Part shown: one piece after another, positions 37,322-45,986 of the stretch
Numbering within the stretch: the stretch's first letter is position 1
Layout: each line of letters opens with the position of its first letter
Assembly: GCF_002968575.1 (NCBI RefSeq)
Contig: NZ_PVBM01000025.1
Coordinates: forward strand, 1-64,000
DNA from: Neorhizobium huautlense
GTDB taxonomy: Bacteria; Pseudomonadota; Alphaproteobacteria; Rhizobiales; Rhizobiaceae
DNA length: 64,000 nt
Reading direction: 5' to 3'
Made by a program: the position numbers and the translations under genes
The notes under the pieces: model-generated
Databases searched by the model: none
The model's input: the letters and a program-made list of their open reading frames with translations, nothing else
What the model was told of the DNA's origin: nothing

Positions 37322-37819
37322 ATGCCATCCAAGAGGAAGGCCGATGACATTTCCCGCGAAGAGGATTTTCGCGATTATGACGACCGCAATATCGATGAGG
37401 GCTGGCCCTACGACGATGCGGCCGGTGCCGGTGCACGTCCTGTCGACAACGCCGCTTATGGTGATCCGAAGGCCAACTTCGATAGCGGCCGCAATCGCGG
37501 ATATCGGGTGGACGAGGCTGATTTTGACGGATTGGAGGAACGTGTCGTCGATAGTACCTCCCCAGGTACGGAAGGGCTGGAAGAGTCGGATGATCTCGAA
37601 GAACGGGTTACCGATTCAATCGAAAGCCTTGACATCGTGCCTATGGAGGCGGTCGACGTTCATGTGGACGGCGGTGTGGTGACCCTTGAAGGCGTGGTGG
37701 ACGATGCGGCCACGTCCCGCAAGATCGGCCGTCACATCCAGACAATCGCAGGCGTTCGGCAGGTTGTGAACAATCTCAGGCTCGCGGGTGTCGACAGCCG
37801 GATTCCGGATGACGATTAG
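37322..37819 (+). CDS. BON domain protein with acidic N-terminal region
   Basis: A 165-residue protein. The first 95 residues are acidic, Asp/Glu/Tyr-rich and probably disordered (such as REEDFRDYDDRNIDEGWPYD). The last 70 form a BON domain (MEAVDVHVDGGVVTLEGVVDDAATSRKIGRHIQTIAGVRQVVNNL). AGGAG lies before the ATG at 37322. The layout recalls osmotic or envelope stress BON proteins of other rhizobia. Its stop overlaps that of the convergent OsmC gene. Confidence 0.88.
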   Translation: MPSKRKADDISREEDFRDYDDRNIDEGWPYDDAAGAGARPVDNAAYGDPKANFDSGRNRGYRVDEADFDGLEERVVDSTSPGTEGLEESDDLEERVTDSIESLDIVPMEAVDVHVDGGVVTLEGVVDDAATSRKIGRHIQTIAGVRQVVNNLRLAGVDSRIPDDD

Positions 37820-38238
37820 GCGGTTTCGATCGAGAACTCGGGCGATCCTTTCAGCGTATTGCTGACCGTGCAGATCTCCTCCGCCATATGGGCGATCTCG
37901 GCTTTCTGACTGTCCGTCAGGTCCCCGTCAACTTCCAGGCTCACGGCGAAGCGGATGATACGGGAAGGCCCTTCATGGGCTTTCTCGCCGGTCACATGCG
38001 CCCTGACCTCGGCGAGCCTATCGAGGATGCCGAGCTTGCTTGCAGCGATCCGCCCGCTCAGGACGAGGCAGGAGGCGAGCGAAGCAAACATCAGGTCCAG
38101 CGGATTGAAGCCGGGTTCGGAGGCGCCGGTGACAACCTCCAGCCCGCCCGCCGTCTCGCTTGTCACCTGCGGGTGACCGATACGTCCGAGAACTGCTTTG
38201 GCGCCGATCGGCCGGGCCTTGACCTTGATGTCTACCAT
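37816..38238 (-). CDS. OsmC family protein
   Basis: A 140-residue OsmC/Ohr-fold protein: VTSETAGGLEVVTGASEPGFNPLDLMFASLASCLVLSGRIAASK contains the conserved Cys region of peroxide-reducing OsmC proteins. The second Cys is in EEICTVSNTLKGSP, so the pair needed for peroxidase activity is present. It is likely to reduce organic hydroperoxides. It lies 10 bp downstream of lipB on the same strand and ends across the stop of the convergent BON gene. Confidence 0.9.
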   Translation of the reverse strand: MVDIKVKARPIGAKAVLGRIGHPQVTSETAGGLEVVTGASEPGFNPLDLMFASLASCLVLSGRIAASKLGILDRLAEVRAHVTGEKAHEGPSRIIRFAVSLEVDGDLTDSQKAEIAHMAEEICTVSNTLKGSPEFSIETA

Positions 38239-38248
38239 GCTTGCCCTT

Positions 38249-38968
38249 TCAGTTTTCGGATACCGTCGGGCCAAAGATGCTTTCGAAAGCTTCTCGCAGG
38301 CGCATATCCACATCCGCCATCATCACCGGCAAACCGAGATCGACAAGGCTCGTGACGCCGTAGGTGCTGATTCCGCAGGGCACGATTCCCGTAAAGTGGG
38401 AGAGATCGGGGTCAACGTTGAGCGACAGGCCGTGGAAACTGACCCAGCGCCGCAGGCGGATGCCGAGAGCCGCGATCTTGTCTTCGGCCATGCTTCCATC
38501 CGGCAACGGCGGCTTTTCCGGTCGCCGCACCCAGACCCCCACCCTGTCCTCGCGCCGCTCTCCGCGCACGTTCATCAGGTCCAGCGTGCGGATCACCACC
38601 TCTTCGAGCGCTCCCACATAAGCGCGCACATCCTGTCGGCGCCGCTTGAGGTCGAGCATCACATACGCGACCCGCTGCCCGGGCCCGTGATAGGTATATT
38701 CGCCGCCCCGGCCCGTCGCGAAGACGGGAAAGCGATCAGGCTCGATCAGGTCGGCGGAATCGGCGCTTGTACCGGCTGTATAGAGCGGCGGGTGTTCGAG
38801 CAGCCAGACAAGCTCGTCGGCACGTCCGTCGGCGATCGCCGCCACCTCGTCCTCCATCTGCCTGATCGCCTCTTCATAGGGCACGAGGCCATCGGAGATG
38901 CGCCAGCGCACCGGCGGTGAACCGGGCTGGGGCATCATGGAAAGATCGAGATCGGTGCGGGTCAACAT
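38249..38968 (-). CDS. lipB: octanoyltransferase
   Basis: Transfers octanoyl from acyl carrier protein to lipoyl domains, the first step in protein lipoylation. The 239-residue product has LEHPPLYTAGTSA, the RGGEYTYHGPGQRVAYVMLDL motif (conserved RGG and HGPGQ), the catalytic Cys in GIVPCGI and the Lys of AEDKIAALG. The GcvH encoded later in the window is one of its targets. The start at 38968 trims a 55-residue implausible extension. Confidence 0.96.
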   Translation of the reverse strand: MLTRTDLDLSMMPQPGSPPVRWRISDGLVPYEEAIRQMEDEVAAIADGRADELVWLLEHPPLYTAGTSADSADLIEPDRFPVFATGRGGEYTYHGPGQRVAYVMLDLKRRRQDVRAYVGALEEVVIRTLDLMNVRGERREDRVGVWVRRPEKPPLPDGSMAEDKIAALGIRLRRWVSFHGLSLNVDPDLSHFTGIVPCGISTYGVTSLVDLGLPVMMADVDMRLREAFESIFGPTVSEN

Positions 38969-39143
38969 GAAAGTCTTCTTACAATATCGAAGGGATGCGG
39001 CAAGCGGGGCTTTTCGGCCGTTTTCATATAGGCATTTCCACAGGCGATTTTTATCCTTCAAAAATCTGTCACGGCGCACTTGTGCACCCCAGATGCTTTT
39101 GCTACATGCAGCCCCGCCGGCGCAAATCGGCACCTACCACGAT

Positions 39144-39228
39144 GCGGTCGTGGCGGAATTGGTAGACGCGCAGCGTTGAGGTCGCTGTGTCGCAAGACGT
39201 GGAAGTTCGAGTCTTCTCGACCGCACCA
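39144..39228 (+). tRNA. tRNA-Leu (anticodon GAG)
   Basis: An 85-base tRNA with an encoded CCA end. The acceptor stem GCGGTCG pairs with CGACCGC; the anticodon arm CAGCG-TTGAGGT-CGCTG gives anticodon GAG, reading CUC and CUU Leu codons. A long variable arm (TGTCGCAAGACGT) and the T-arm GTTCGAGTC mark a class II tRNA. A terminator follows directly. Confidence 0.97.
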
Positions 39229-39232
39229 AATC

Positions 39233-39256
39233 AACCCGGCTCCGGCCGGGTTTTTT
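39233..39256 (+). terminator. terminator of the tRNA-Leu gene
   Basis: AACCCGGC, loop TCCG and GCCGGGTT, then TTTT, beginning five bases after the tRNA CCA end. A standard Rho-independent terminator. Confidence 0.9.
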
Positions 39257-39344
39257 GTTGTCTGGCCCATGCCTGGCTCATCCCCGGCTTGAACCCTCCG
39301 AATGGCTGTGATTGAAGAACTTTCCCTCTTCGAAAGCGTCCGGC

Positions 39345-40265
39345 ATGCCCTCCTCCGCATCTGAAAATCCCGTGAAGGGCATGGCCATCATGGCCGTCTG
39401 CATGTTCATCCTGCCGTTGATGGATGCGATCGCCAAATACATGGCGACGTTCGAATCGATGTCTCCGGGACAGGTGACCTTCTATCGGTTCTTGTTCCAG
39501 CTCCTCTGTGTATTGCCGCTCGTCTTCTTTACAGGAGCCGCAGTGTTCAGGGCGCAAAGGCCATGGATGAACCTGCTGCGCGGCGTGCTGCACGCTGGTG
39601 CCAGCCTGATGTTCTTCGTCGCGGTCAAATACATGCCCCTCGCCGACGTGTTCGCCATCTATTTCGTCGAACCCTTCATGCTCACCATGATGTCGGCGAT
39701 CTTTTTGGGGGAGAAGGTCGGTTGGCGGCGGTGGCTGGCGATCCTCGTCGGTTTCGGTGGAGCCATGATCGTCATCCAGCCGAGTTACGCGATCTTCGGC
39801 TGGACGGCGCTGCTGCCGATAGCCTGCGCCTTTCTCTTTACGCTCTACCTGTTCCTCAACCGTGCGATCGGCGATGCCGATTCGCCGCTCGTCATGCAGA
39901 CCATGGCGGGCATCGGCGGCACCTTGTTCATGAGCGCGGCGCTGGTGATGGGGAGCGGCATGGGCGCGGCCGATTTCACCCCTTCACTTCCCTCCTCCTG
40001 GCTGGGCCTTTTTCTGCTGATTCTGCTCGGCTCCATTTCCGGCTACATGCACCTGCTGGTGGTGCGGGCCTTCCGGCTGGCGCCGCTGTCGCTGCTCGCG
40101 CCGTTCCAGTATTTCGAGATCATCTCGGCGACCGTGCTCGGTTATGCCCTATTCGGCGATTTTCCGACCGCGTCCAAATGGCTTGGCATACTGATCATCG
40201 TCGCCTCCGGCCTTTTCATCATCTGGCGCGAGCGTTCGAAATCGAAACAGGCCGAAGCTCTTTGA
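39345..40265 (+). CDS. DMT family transporter (EamA domain)
   Basis: A 306-residue inner-membrane protein of the drug/metabolite transporter superfamily with ten predicted helices in two EamA repeats (for example GVLHAGASLMFFVAVKYM with FVEPFMLTMMSAIFLGEKVGWRRW, then a C-terminal PFQYFEIISATVLGYALFGDFP). The substrate is unknown; many export amino acids or nucleosides. The ATG at 39345 is chosen over a TTG 33 bases upstream. It lies downstream of the tRNA-Leu gene and its terminator. Confidence 0.9.
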   Translation: MPSSASENPVKGMAIMAVCMFILPLMDAIAKYMATFESMSPGQVTFYRFLFQLLCVLPLVFFTGAAVFRAQRPWMNLLRGVLHAGASLMFFVAVKYMPLADVFAIYFVEPFMLTMMSAIFLGEKVGWRRWLAILVGFGGAMIVIQPSYAIFGWTALLPIACAFLFTLYLFLNRAIGDADSPLVMQTMAGIGGTLFMSAALVMGSGMGAADFTPSLPSSWLGLFLLILLGSISGYMHLLVVRAFRLAPLSLLAPFQYFEIISATVLGYALFGDFPTASKWLGILIIVASGLFIIWRERSKSKQAEAL

Positions 40266-40363
40266 AGGCCTCTTTGAGAAGCGATTAACTCCACTCCTTT
40301 TCGAACCTTCAACTTCCGCGCTCTAAGACCCAGATTGGTTTCATGAGGAAACGGAGATGGGGG

Positions 40364-41074
40364 ATGAGCGGGTACCGCTTTTCTTTTCCGGCATGTCTGA
40401 TCGCCGGGAAATGTCGGATCGATGCCGACGACGTTCTGAGGCTGCGCAGATACACGTTCCCGGAAGGAATCGGTTCGTTTGATGATGCGCTCACTCTTCT
40501 TGCGCTGAACGACCATTGTCCCGAGCACAGCCCCGAATGGGTGGCCTATTTTGTCGAGAGCCTGACGATGTTTCTCGTTCACGGCTGCGTGCCGCGCGGT
40601 GTCGTTGACGAAGCCAAGGCCGGCTGGCTGATGCGCACGATCGCTGACGATTGTGTGGTGCGTTCACCCGCCGAGCTGGAGCTTCTCCTTCACGTCATAG
40701 AGGTCGCGCCCGAAGCTCCCGAAAGCCTGTCGGCCTTCACATTGGACCAAATCCGTCTCGCCCTGCAGGCAGATGCCCGCGGCGCCTATCATGCCATCCG
40801 CCCCGCCTCGCCGGGAATTGCGGCTCACGACCTTGCCTATATCTGGCGGGTGCTGCGCAGCGCAGTGGAGCGCGGCCGGCTGGTGCTCTCGCCGCTCGAG
40901 GTGGTGGTGCTGCGCGAGATCGACGGGCTGGCAAGTGCGTCCGCCCATCACCCTGCATGGCGCGAGATGATCGACGCGATCGTAACCCTCGACAGACCGC
41001 GCCACGCCCTCCGTTCCGCTCCTTGGCTGGTCACCAACGACGTACATCCGTCTTCCGAGGAACTCGCCGCCTGA
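40364..41074 (+). CDS. conserved hypothetical protein
   Basis: A 236-residue soluble protein, rich in helices, with no membrane segment and no recognised motif. Fragments such as SFDDALTLLALNDHCPEHSPEW and VLSPLEVVVLREIDGLASASAHHPAW suggest helical bundle repeats. The ATG at 40364 follows a well-placed GGAG; an ATG 21 bases upstream is weaker. It precedes the SRPBCC-M50 fusion on the same strand by 130 bp and could belong to the same unit. The function is unknown. Confidence 0.7.
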   Translation: MSGYRFSFPACLIAGKCRIDADDVLRLRRYTFPEGIGSFDDALTLLALNDHCPEHSPEWVAYFVESLTMFLVHGCVPRGVVDEAKAGWLMRTIADDCVVRSPAELELLLHVIEVAPEAPESLSAFTLDQIRLALQADARGAYHAIRPASPGIAAHDLAYIWRVLRSAVERGRLVLSPLEVVVLREIDGLASASAHHPAWREMIDAIVTLDRPRHALRSAPWLVTNDVHPSSEELAA

Positions 41075-41204
41075 GCGCATGCCCTGCGTCGCAATTCCCA
41101 CGGCCTCGCTCGGATTTTAGCATTTGGCTAAATCCCGCGGAAAACGGATCCCGTTAAGCTGCCTCGGACGACCGGCCAAACCCGAGCCGGCGCCGGAGGT
41201 GCCT

Positions 41205-42476
41205 ATGCCGCCCCTTTTATCCGCCACGCTGCTGCTTTCGCTCAATCTCGGCCTTATCTGGCTATTGATGGCGGCGCCGCTCGGCCGCCGCCGGATCGAG
41301 TTGCGCCGTTCCATCGCCATCGCTCCCGAACGCCTCTGGCAGGCGGTTAAACCCGGCGGAGAAGCGACAGGCTGGAATCCCGCGATCCTCTGGGTCGAGG
41401 CGGACAAAACGCAGACCGGCTGCATCGAGGTCGCCTACACCCACCCCGATCGCCACGGCGATCCGATCCGCAGGATATTCCGGATCGACGATCGCCTCGA
41501 CCCCGATCATGGCTGCTACGAAAGCCGCGCCCGGGTGCTCGAGGACAGTGCTCTAGACGTGTCCTTCTGGCGGAATTTCGAGGAATACAGATCCGTTTCG
41601 GCCACCCCCGGCGGTGCAACGGTCACCTTCGCCGAAACAGACACTTATCGTGGCTTGGCTCTCTACCTGTTTCGCTATTTCATGATTCGACGTACCCTGC
41701 AGTCTCTGACCGGATGGCTGGAGGGCGGTCATAAAAAGAGCGGCCTGGCAATCGAGCACCCACTCGTTCAGGTGTGTCTCGCCGTCCTGTCCACGCTGCT
41801 GCTCTGGCCGTTCTTCGGCCTCAGCGCGGCGGGCCTGACGATCTCGACCATGCTCACCGTGGTTATCGTGCTCCACGAAATGGGTCATTTGCTTGCCTAT
41901 CGCGCCTTCGGCCACCAGGGCGCGCGGATAATCTTCGTGCCGCTGCTCGGCGGCCTTGCGATCGGCGGCCGCCCCTATAACAGCCGCTTCGAGGTCGCCA
42001 CTTGCGCGCTCATGGGGCCGGGCATGTCTGCCTTCCTGGTGCCGGTTTTGGTCTCCGCTTACGAACTCGCCGCCTCAAATTTCCTGCCAGCTCTCGTCCG
42101 GGACTTCGCACTCCTTTTCCTCCTCATCCTCGGAGCCTTCAATCTCCTCAATCTGCTGCCTATGTATCGCTTCGACGGCGGTCAGGTTCTGCGCCAGATT
42201 TTCACGAGCCGCCGCCTGCTTGTCGCCGGCAGTTTCGGAGTGACCCTGCTGCAGTTGTGGGTCGGCTATAGCATCGGCATGTCGGCAACAGCACTTATCG
42301 CCGCACTGGCGGTCTTCACACTCGTCAGCCTCATGGGCTTCAGCGCCGTCAAGCCGCGAAGGAGCCTTGACCCGATGCATCCCGGCGAACGGCTGATGGC
42401 GGGACTTGGCCTCTATGCAGCGCTTTTTATCCATGCTTATGCCGTGGTCTTTGCCTGCGATCATCTGTTCGGGTGA
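41205..42476 (+). CDS. SRPBCC domain fused to an M50 (site-2-type) membrane metalloprotease
   Basis: A 423-residue protein. After an N-terminal hydrophobic segment (LLSATLLLSLNLGLIWLLMA) comes a START/SRPBCC-like lipid- or ligand-binding domain (about residues 35-165, SIAIAPERLWQAVKPGG to RYFMIRRTLQSL). It leads into a polytopic M50 domain: the zinc motif HEMGH at residues 224-228, and a later MYRFDGGQ motif with Asp324, the third zinc ligand. A perfect GGAGGT lies four bases before the ATG. The arrangement suggests proteolysis gated by a hydrophobic ligand, but no substrate is identifiable. No PDZ domain is visible. Confidence 0.85.
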   Translation: MPPLLSATLLLSLNLGLIWLLMAAPLGRRRIELRRSIAIAPERLWQAVKPGGEATGWNPAILWVEADKTQTGCIEVAYTHPDRHGDPIRRIFRIDDRLDPDHGCYESRARVLEDSALDVSFWRNFEEYRSVSATPGGATVTFAETDTYRGLALYLFRYFMIRRTLQSLTGWLEGGHKKSGLAIEHPLVQVCLAVLSTLLLWPFFGLSAAGLTISTMLTVVIVLHEMGHLLAYRAFGHQGARIIFVPLLGGLAIGGRPYNSRFEVATCALMGPGMSAFLVPVLVSAYELAASNFLPALVRDFALLFLLILGAFNLLNLLPMYRFDGGQVLRQIFTSRRLLVAGSFGVTLLQLWVGYSIGMSATALIAALAVFTLVSLMGFSAVKPRRSLDPMHPGERLMAGLGLYAALFIHAYAVVFACDHLFG

Positions 42477-42522
42477 AGCGGCGATCCTTGACAATAATGG
42501 GCGGAATGGCTCCAAAGGGCGC

Positions 42523-43146
42523 ATGAAGACCGAGAACCCTCCACTGCCGTCTGGCTATTCCGCCGTTCCGCCGGGCAAACTTGCGACCGTCGTCACTTGC
42601 CTGGAGATGCTGGCACCGCCGGAAACACCCTCCCGCGGCAACGATTGTTCGCTTGTTGTGGAAGCGTGGCAATCTCCGGACCTTGAAGGCTACCGTTCTC
42701 TTTTCCGGGCGGTCGGAGAAGATTGGATGTGGGTCTCACGCCTTGTCATGGAGGATCAAGCGCTTGCTGCAATTCTCCACGACCCGCTTGTCGAGATCTA
42801 CGTCCTTAAGGACGGCGGACGTCAGATCGGCCTGCTCGAGCTCGACTTTCGCCAGGATGGGGAATGTGAGCTCGTCTTCTTCGGGATCGTCCGCGACGCT
42901 ATCGGCAAGGGCGCCGGTCGCTTTCTTATGAACCACGCGATCGAAAAGGCCTGGGCTCGCCCGATAAGCCGTTTCTGGCTCCATACCTGCCACTTCGACT
43001 CGCCCGCCGCATTACCCTTCTACCGACGCTCGGGTTTCATCCCCTATGCCTTGATGGTCGAAGTTTTCGATGACCCCCGCCTTTGCGGCCAGGCGCCGAA
43101 AAACGCCTCGCCGCATGTGCCGCTTTTGGATCGTAGCAGAGCATAG
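42523..43146 (+). CDS. GNAT family N-acetyltransferase
   Basis: A 207-residue acetyltransferase. The acetyl-CoA-binding motif A is seen in ELVFFGIVRDAIGKGAGRFLM, followed by RPISRFWLHTCHFDSPAALPFYRRSGF (motif B). A roughly 45-residue N-terminal region precedes it. The substrate is unknown. ATG at 42523 with AAAGGG upstream, 46 bases after the M50 stop, so it may be in the same operon. Confidence 0.87.
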   Translation: MKTENPPLPSGYSAVPPGKLATVVTCLEMLAPPETPSRGNDCSLVVEAWQSPDLEGYRSLFRAVGEDWMWVSRLVMEDQALAAILHDPLVEIYVLKDGGRQIGLLELDFRQDGECELVFFGIVRDAIGKGAGRFLMNHAIEKAWARPISRFWLHTCHFDSPAALPFYRRSGFIPYALMVEVFDDPRLCGQAPKNASPHVPLLDRSRA

Positions 43147-43243
43147 CAATTGCGACGGCAAATGGCTCCTTCCGGCTTGAGCCGATGTGCCGGGCCGTGC
43201 GAAGGTCCGCCGAAGATTCTTGAATGCACCAAGGGAGAGAGAC

Positions 43244-44371
43244 ATGGATGTCCGCGCCGCCGTTGCCGTAGAGGCTGGAAAACCGCTGGAAGTGATGACC
43301 GTGCAGCTCGAAGGCCCGCGGGCCGGCGAGGTTCTGGTGGAGATCAAGGCGACCGGCATCTGCCATACCGATGATTTCACCCTGTCGGGTGCCGATCCCG
43401 AAGGCCTCTTCCCGGCAATCCTCGGCCATGAAGGCGCCGGCATCGTCGTTGATGTCGGCCCCGGCGTCACCTCGGTGAAGAAGGGCGATCATGTCATCCC
43501 GCTTTATACCCCGGAATGCCGCGAATGCCCGTCCTGTCTGTCGCGCAAGACCAATCTTTGCACGGCGATCCGCTCCACCCAGGGCCAGGGTCTGATGCCG
43601 GACGGGACGTCGCGCTTCTCGATCGGCAAGGACAAGATCCACCACTACATGGGCTGCTCGACCTTTGCCAATTACACCGTACTGCCGGAGATCGCGCTTG
43701 CTAAAATCAATCCGGACGCTCCCTTCGATAAGGTCTGTTATATCGGCTGCGGCGTGACGACCGGCATCGGCGCGGTCATCAACACGGCCAAGGTGGAGGT
43801 CGGATCGACGGCGGTCGTCTTCGGCCTCGGCGGCATCGGTCTGAACGTCATCCAAGGGCTCAGGCTTGCCGGCGCTGACATGATCATCGGCGTCGATTTG
43901 AACAACGACAAGAAGGCCTGGGGCGAACGTTTCGGCATGACCCATTTCGTTAACCCCAAGGAGGTCGGCGACGACATCGTCCCTTATCTCGTCAACATGA
44001 CCAAGCGCGGGGCCGACCAGATCGGCGGCGCCGACTACACCTTCGACTGCACCGGCAATACGAAGGTGATGCGCCAGGCGCTGGAAAGTTCGCATCGCGG
44101 CTGGGGCAAGTCAGTCATCATCGGCGTCGCAGGCGCCGGTCAGGAAATTTCGACCCGGCCCCTCCAGCTCGTCACCGGCCGTACCTGGATGGGCACTGCC
44201 TTCGGCGGCGCCCGCGGCCGCACCGACGTGCCGAAGATCGTCGACTGGTACATGCAGGGTAAGATCGAGATCGACCCGATGATCACCCACACGATGCCGC
44301 TGGAAGACATCAACAAGGGCTTCGAACTGATGCATGGCGGCGAAAGCATCCGAAGCGTCGTGGTTTATTGA
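43244..44371 (+). CDS. frmA: S-(hydroxymethyl)glutathione dehydrogenase (class III alcohol dehydrogenase)
   Basis: Oxidises the glutathione adduct of formaldehyde with NAD, and can reduce S-nitrosoglutathione. The 375-residue enzyme has the catalytic zinc ligands in GICHTDDFTLSG, GHEGAGIV and GCGVTTGIGAV, and the structural zinc Cys cluster CRECPSCLSRKTNLC. The Rossmann fold GLGGIGLNVIQGLRLAG and the ARGRTDVPKIVDWYM segment are as expected. The start at 43244 follows AGGGAGAGAGAC. The matching S-formylglutathione hydrolase is four genes on. Confidence 0.97.
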   Translation: MDVRAAVAVEAGKPLEVMTVQLEGPRAGEVLVEIKATGICHTDDFTLSGADPEGLFPAILGHEGAGIVVDVGPGVTSVKKGDHVIPLYTPECRECPSCLSRKTNLCTAIRSTQGQGLMPDGTSRFSIGKDKIHHYMGCSTFANYTVLPEIALAKINPDAPFDKVCYIGCGVTTGIGAVINTAKVEVGSTAVVFGLGGIGLNVIQGLRLAGADMIIGVDLNNDKKAWGERFGMTHFVNPKEVGDDIVPYLVNMTKRGADQIGGADYTFDCTGNTKVMRQALESSHRGWGKSVIIGVAGAGQEISTRPLQLVTGRTWMGTAFGGARGRTDVPKIVDWYMQGKIEIDPMITHTMPLEDINKGFELMHGGESIRSVVVY

Positions 44372-44439
44372 GACGCCCGGCTTGTCTTTGGGAACAACGC
44401 TTCTATCATCTTGTGTGTTGCAAATGAGGGGACTCCCGA

Positions 44440-44628
44440 ATGTACAAGTTCGAAATCTACAAGGACAAATCTGACGAATTCCGTTTCCGCTTCAAGGCAT
44501 CGAACGGCCAGACCTTGTTCTCGTCCGAAGGCTATTCGGCAAAGGCTTCGGCCGTTGCCGCCATTGAATCCATCAAGAAGAATGCGCCGGGGGCGACCAC
44601 GGACGACCAGACCACGGCGATGGCCTGA
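44440..44628 (+). CDS. YegP family (DUF1508) protein
   Basis: A 62-residue protein that is one DUF1508 unit: FEIYKDKSDEFRFRFKASNGQTL, then SSEGYSAKASAVAAIESIKKNAP. The family is small and of unknown function. Here it lies between the two formaldehyde-oxidation genes. AGGGGACTCCCGA lies before the ATG. E. coli YegP carries two such repeats; this one has a single copy. Confidence 0.9.
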   Translation: MYKFEIYKDKSDEFRFRFKASNGQTLFSSEGYSAKASAVAAIESIKKNAPGATTDDQTTAMA

Positions 44629-44688
44629 GGCCTCGTCCTCGCGGTTCGGGCTCGGCCGGCATTGTTCCCCTGCAGAGAATGACGCAGC

Positions 44689-45150
44689 ATGATCTATGTC
44701 GACGCCGACGCCTGCCCGGTAAAGCCGGAAATCCTCAAGGTCGCGGAACGTCACGGCCTTGAGGTAACCTTTGTCGCCAATTCCGGCCTTCGTCCTTCCA
44801 GGGACCCCATGATTCGAAATGTCATCGTCTCGGGCGCATTCGACGCGGCTGACGACTGGATCGCCGAGCACGCAGATGCCGGCGACATCGTGGTGACCGC
44901 CGATGTGCCGCTTGCCGTTCGATGCGTTTCCAGAGGCGCGTTGGTGACAGGCCCGACCGGCCGCCTTTTCGACGAGGCGAACATCGGAATGGCAAGCGCG
45001 ATGCGCGACCTCGGCGCGCATCTGCGCGAGACCGGCGAAAGCAAGGGCTACAACGCCGCCTTCTCTCCGCGTGACCGATCCAAATTCCTCGAAACGCTGG
45101 ACAGGCTCTGCCGCCGCTCCAAAAATGAAATGCAATCCGGAAACCGATAA
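44689..45150 (+). CDS. YaiI/YqxD family (DUF188) protein
   Basis: A 153-residue PIN-like fold protein: MIYVDADACPVKPEILKVAER (acidic residues at the start), VANSGLRPSRDP, AGDIVVTADVPLAVRCVSRGALV and a C-terminal GPTGRLFDEANIG. The family has nuclease-like acidic residues but no settled function. Its stop and the next start share a base (TAATG), so it is coupled to S-formylglutathione hydrolase. Confidence 0.93.
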   Translation: MIYVDADACPVKPEILKVAERHGLEVTFVANSGLRPSRDPMIRNVIVSGAFDAADDWIAEHADAGDIVVTADVPLAVRCVSRGALVTGPTGRLFDEANIGMASAMRDLGAHLRETGESKGYNAAFSPRDRSKFLETLDRLCRRSKNEMQSGNR

Positions 45151-45983
45151 TGAAAGTTCTGTCGCAGAACACCGCCTTCGGCGGCATGCAGGGCGTCTTC
45201 GCCCATGATTCAGAAGCCTGCCGCTGCGAAATGACCTTCGCGGTCTTCGTGCCGCCGAAAGCGATTCGAGAGCCCTGCCCCGTCCTCTGGTATCTCTCCG
45301 GCCTCACCTGCACCCATGCCAACGTCATGGAGAAGGGCGAATACCGGCGGTTGGCTTCGGAGCTGGGCCTCATCATCGTCTGCCCGGATACGAGCCCGCG
45401 CGGCAACGACGTGCCGGACGAACTCACCAATTGGCAGATGGGCAAGGGCGCCGGTTTCTACCTGGACGCCACCGAGAAGCCCTGGTCGGAACACTACCGG
45501 ATGTACACCTACATCACCGAGGAACTGCCTAACTTCGTCAGCCAGCACTTCCGCATGGACATGAGCCGCCAGGGCATTTTCGGTCACTCCATGGGAGGTC
45601 ACGGCGCCATGACGATTGCGCTCAAAAACCCGGGCCGCTTCAAAAGCTGCTCGGCCTTCGCGCCGATCGTCCAGCCGTCGACGGCCGACTGGTCGGCGCC
45701 GGCTTTCGAAAAGTATCTCGGCTCCGACAAATCCAGCTGGCGTCAATACGATGCCTGCGCGTTGGTCGAAGACGGCGCGCGTTTTCCTGAGTTCCTGATC
45801 GACCAGGGCAAGGCGGACGGCTTTCTGGAAAACGGGCTCAGGCCGTGGCTGTTCGAGGAGGCGACCGAGGGAACCGATATCGGCCTGACGCTGCGCATGC
45901 ACGAACGCTACGACCACTCCTACTACTTCATCTCCACCTTCATGGACGACCATCTGCGCTGGCATGCGGACCGGCTGGCATGA
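45150..45983 (+). CDS. fghA: S-formylglutathione hydrolase
   Basis: Hydrolyses S-formylglutathione to formate and glutathione, the second step of formaldehyde detoxification. The 277-residue serine esterase has the nucleophile in FGHSMGGHGAM, the Asp region IDQGKADGFL and the catalytic His in RYDHSYYFI. The metal-free YKxYLSGLTC-type N-terminal (CPVLWYLSGLTCTHANVMEK) is typical. Translationally coupled to the YaiI gene. Together with frmA it makes a formaldehyde-handling cluster. Confidence 0.96.
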   Translation: MKVLSQNTAFGGMQGVFAHDSEACRCEMTFAVFVPPKAIREPCPVLWYLSGLTCTHANVMEKGEYRRLASELGLIIVCPDTSPRGNDVPDELTNWQMGKGAGFYLDATEKPWSEHYRMYTYITEELPNFVSQHFRMDMSRQGIFGHSMGGHGAMTIALKNPGRFKSCSAFAPIVQPSTADWSAPAFEKYLGSDKSSWRQYDACALVEDGARFPEFLIDQGKADGFLENGLRPWLFEEATEGTDIGLTLRMHERYDHSYYFISTFMDDHLRWHADRLA

Positions 45984-45986
45984 GCC

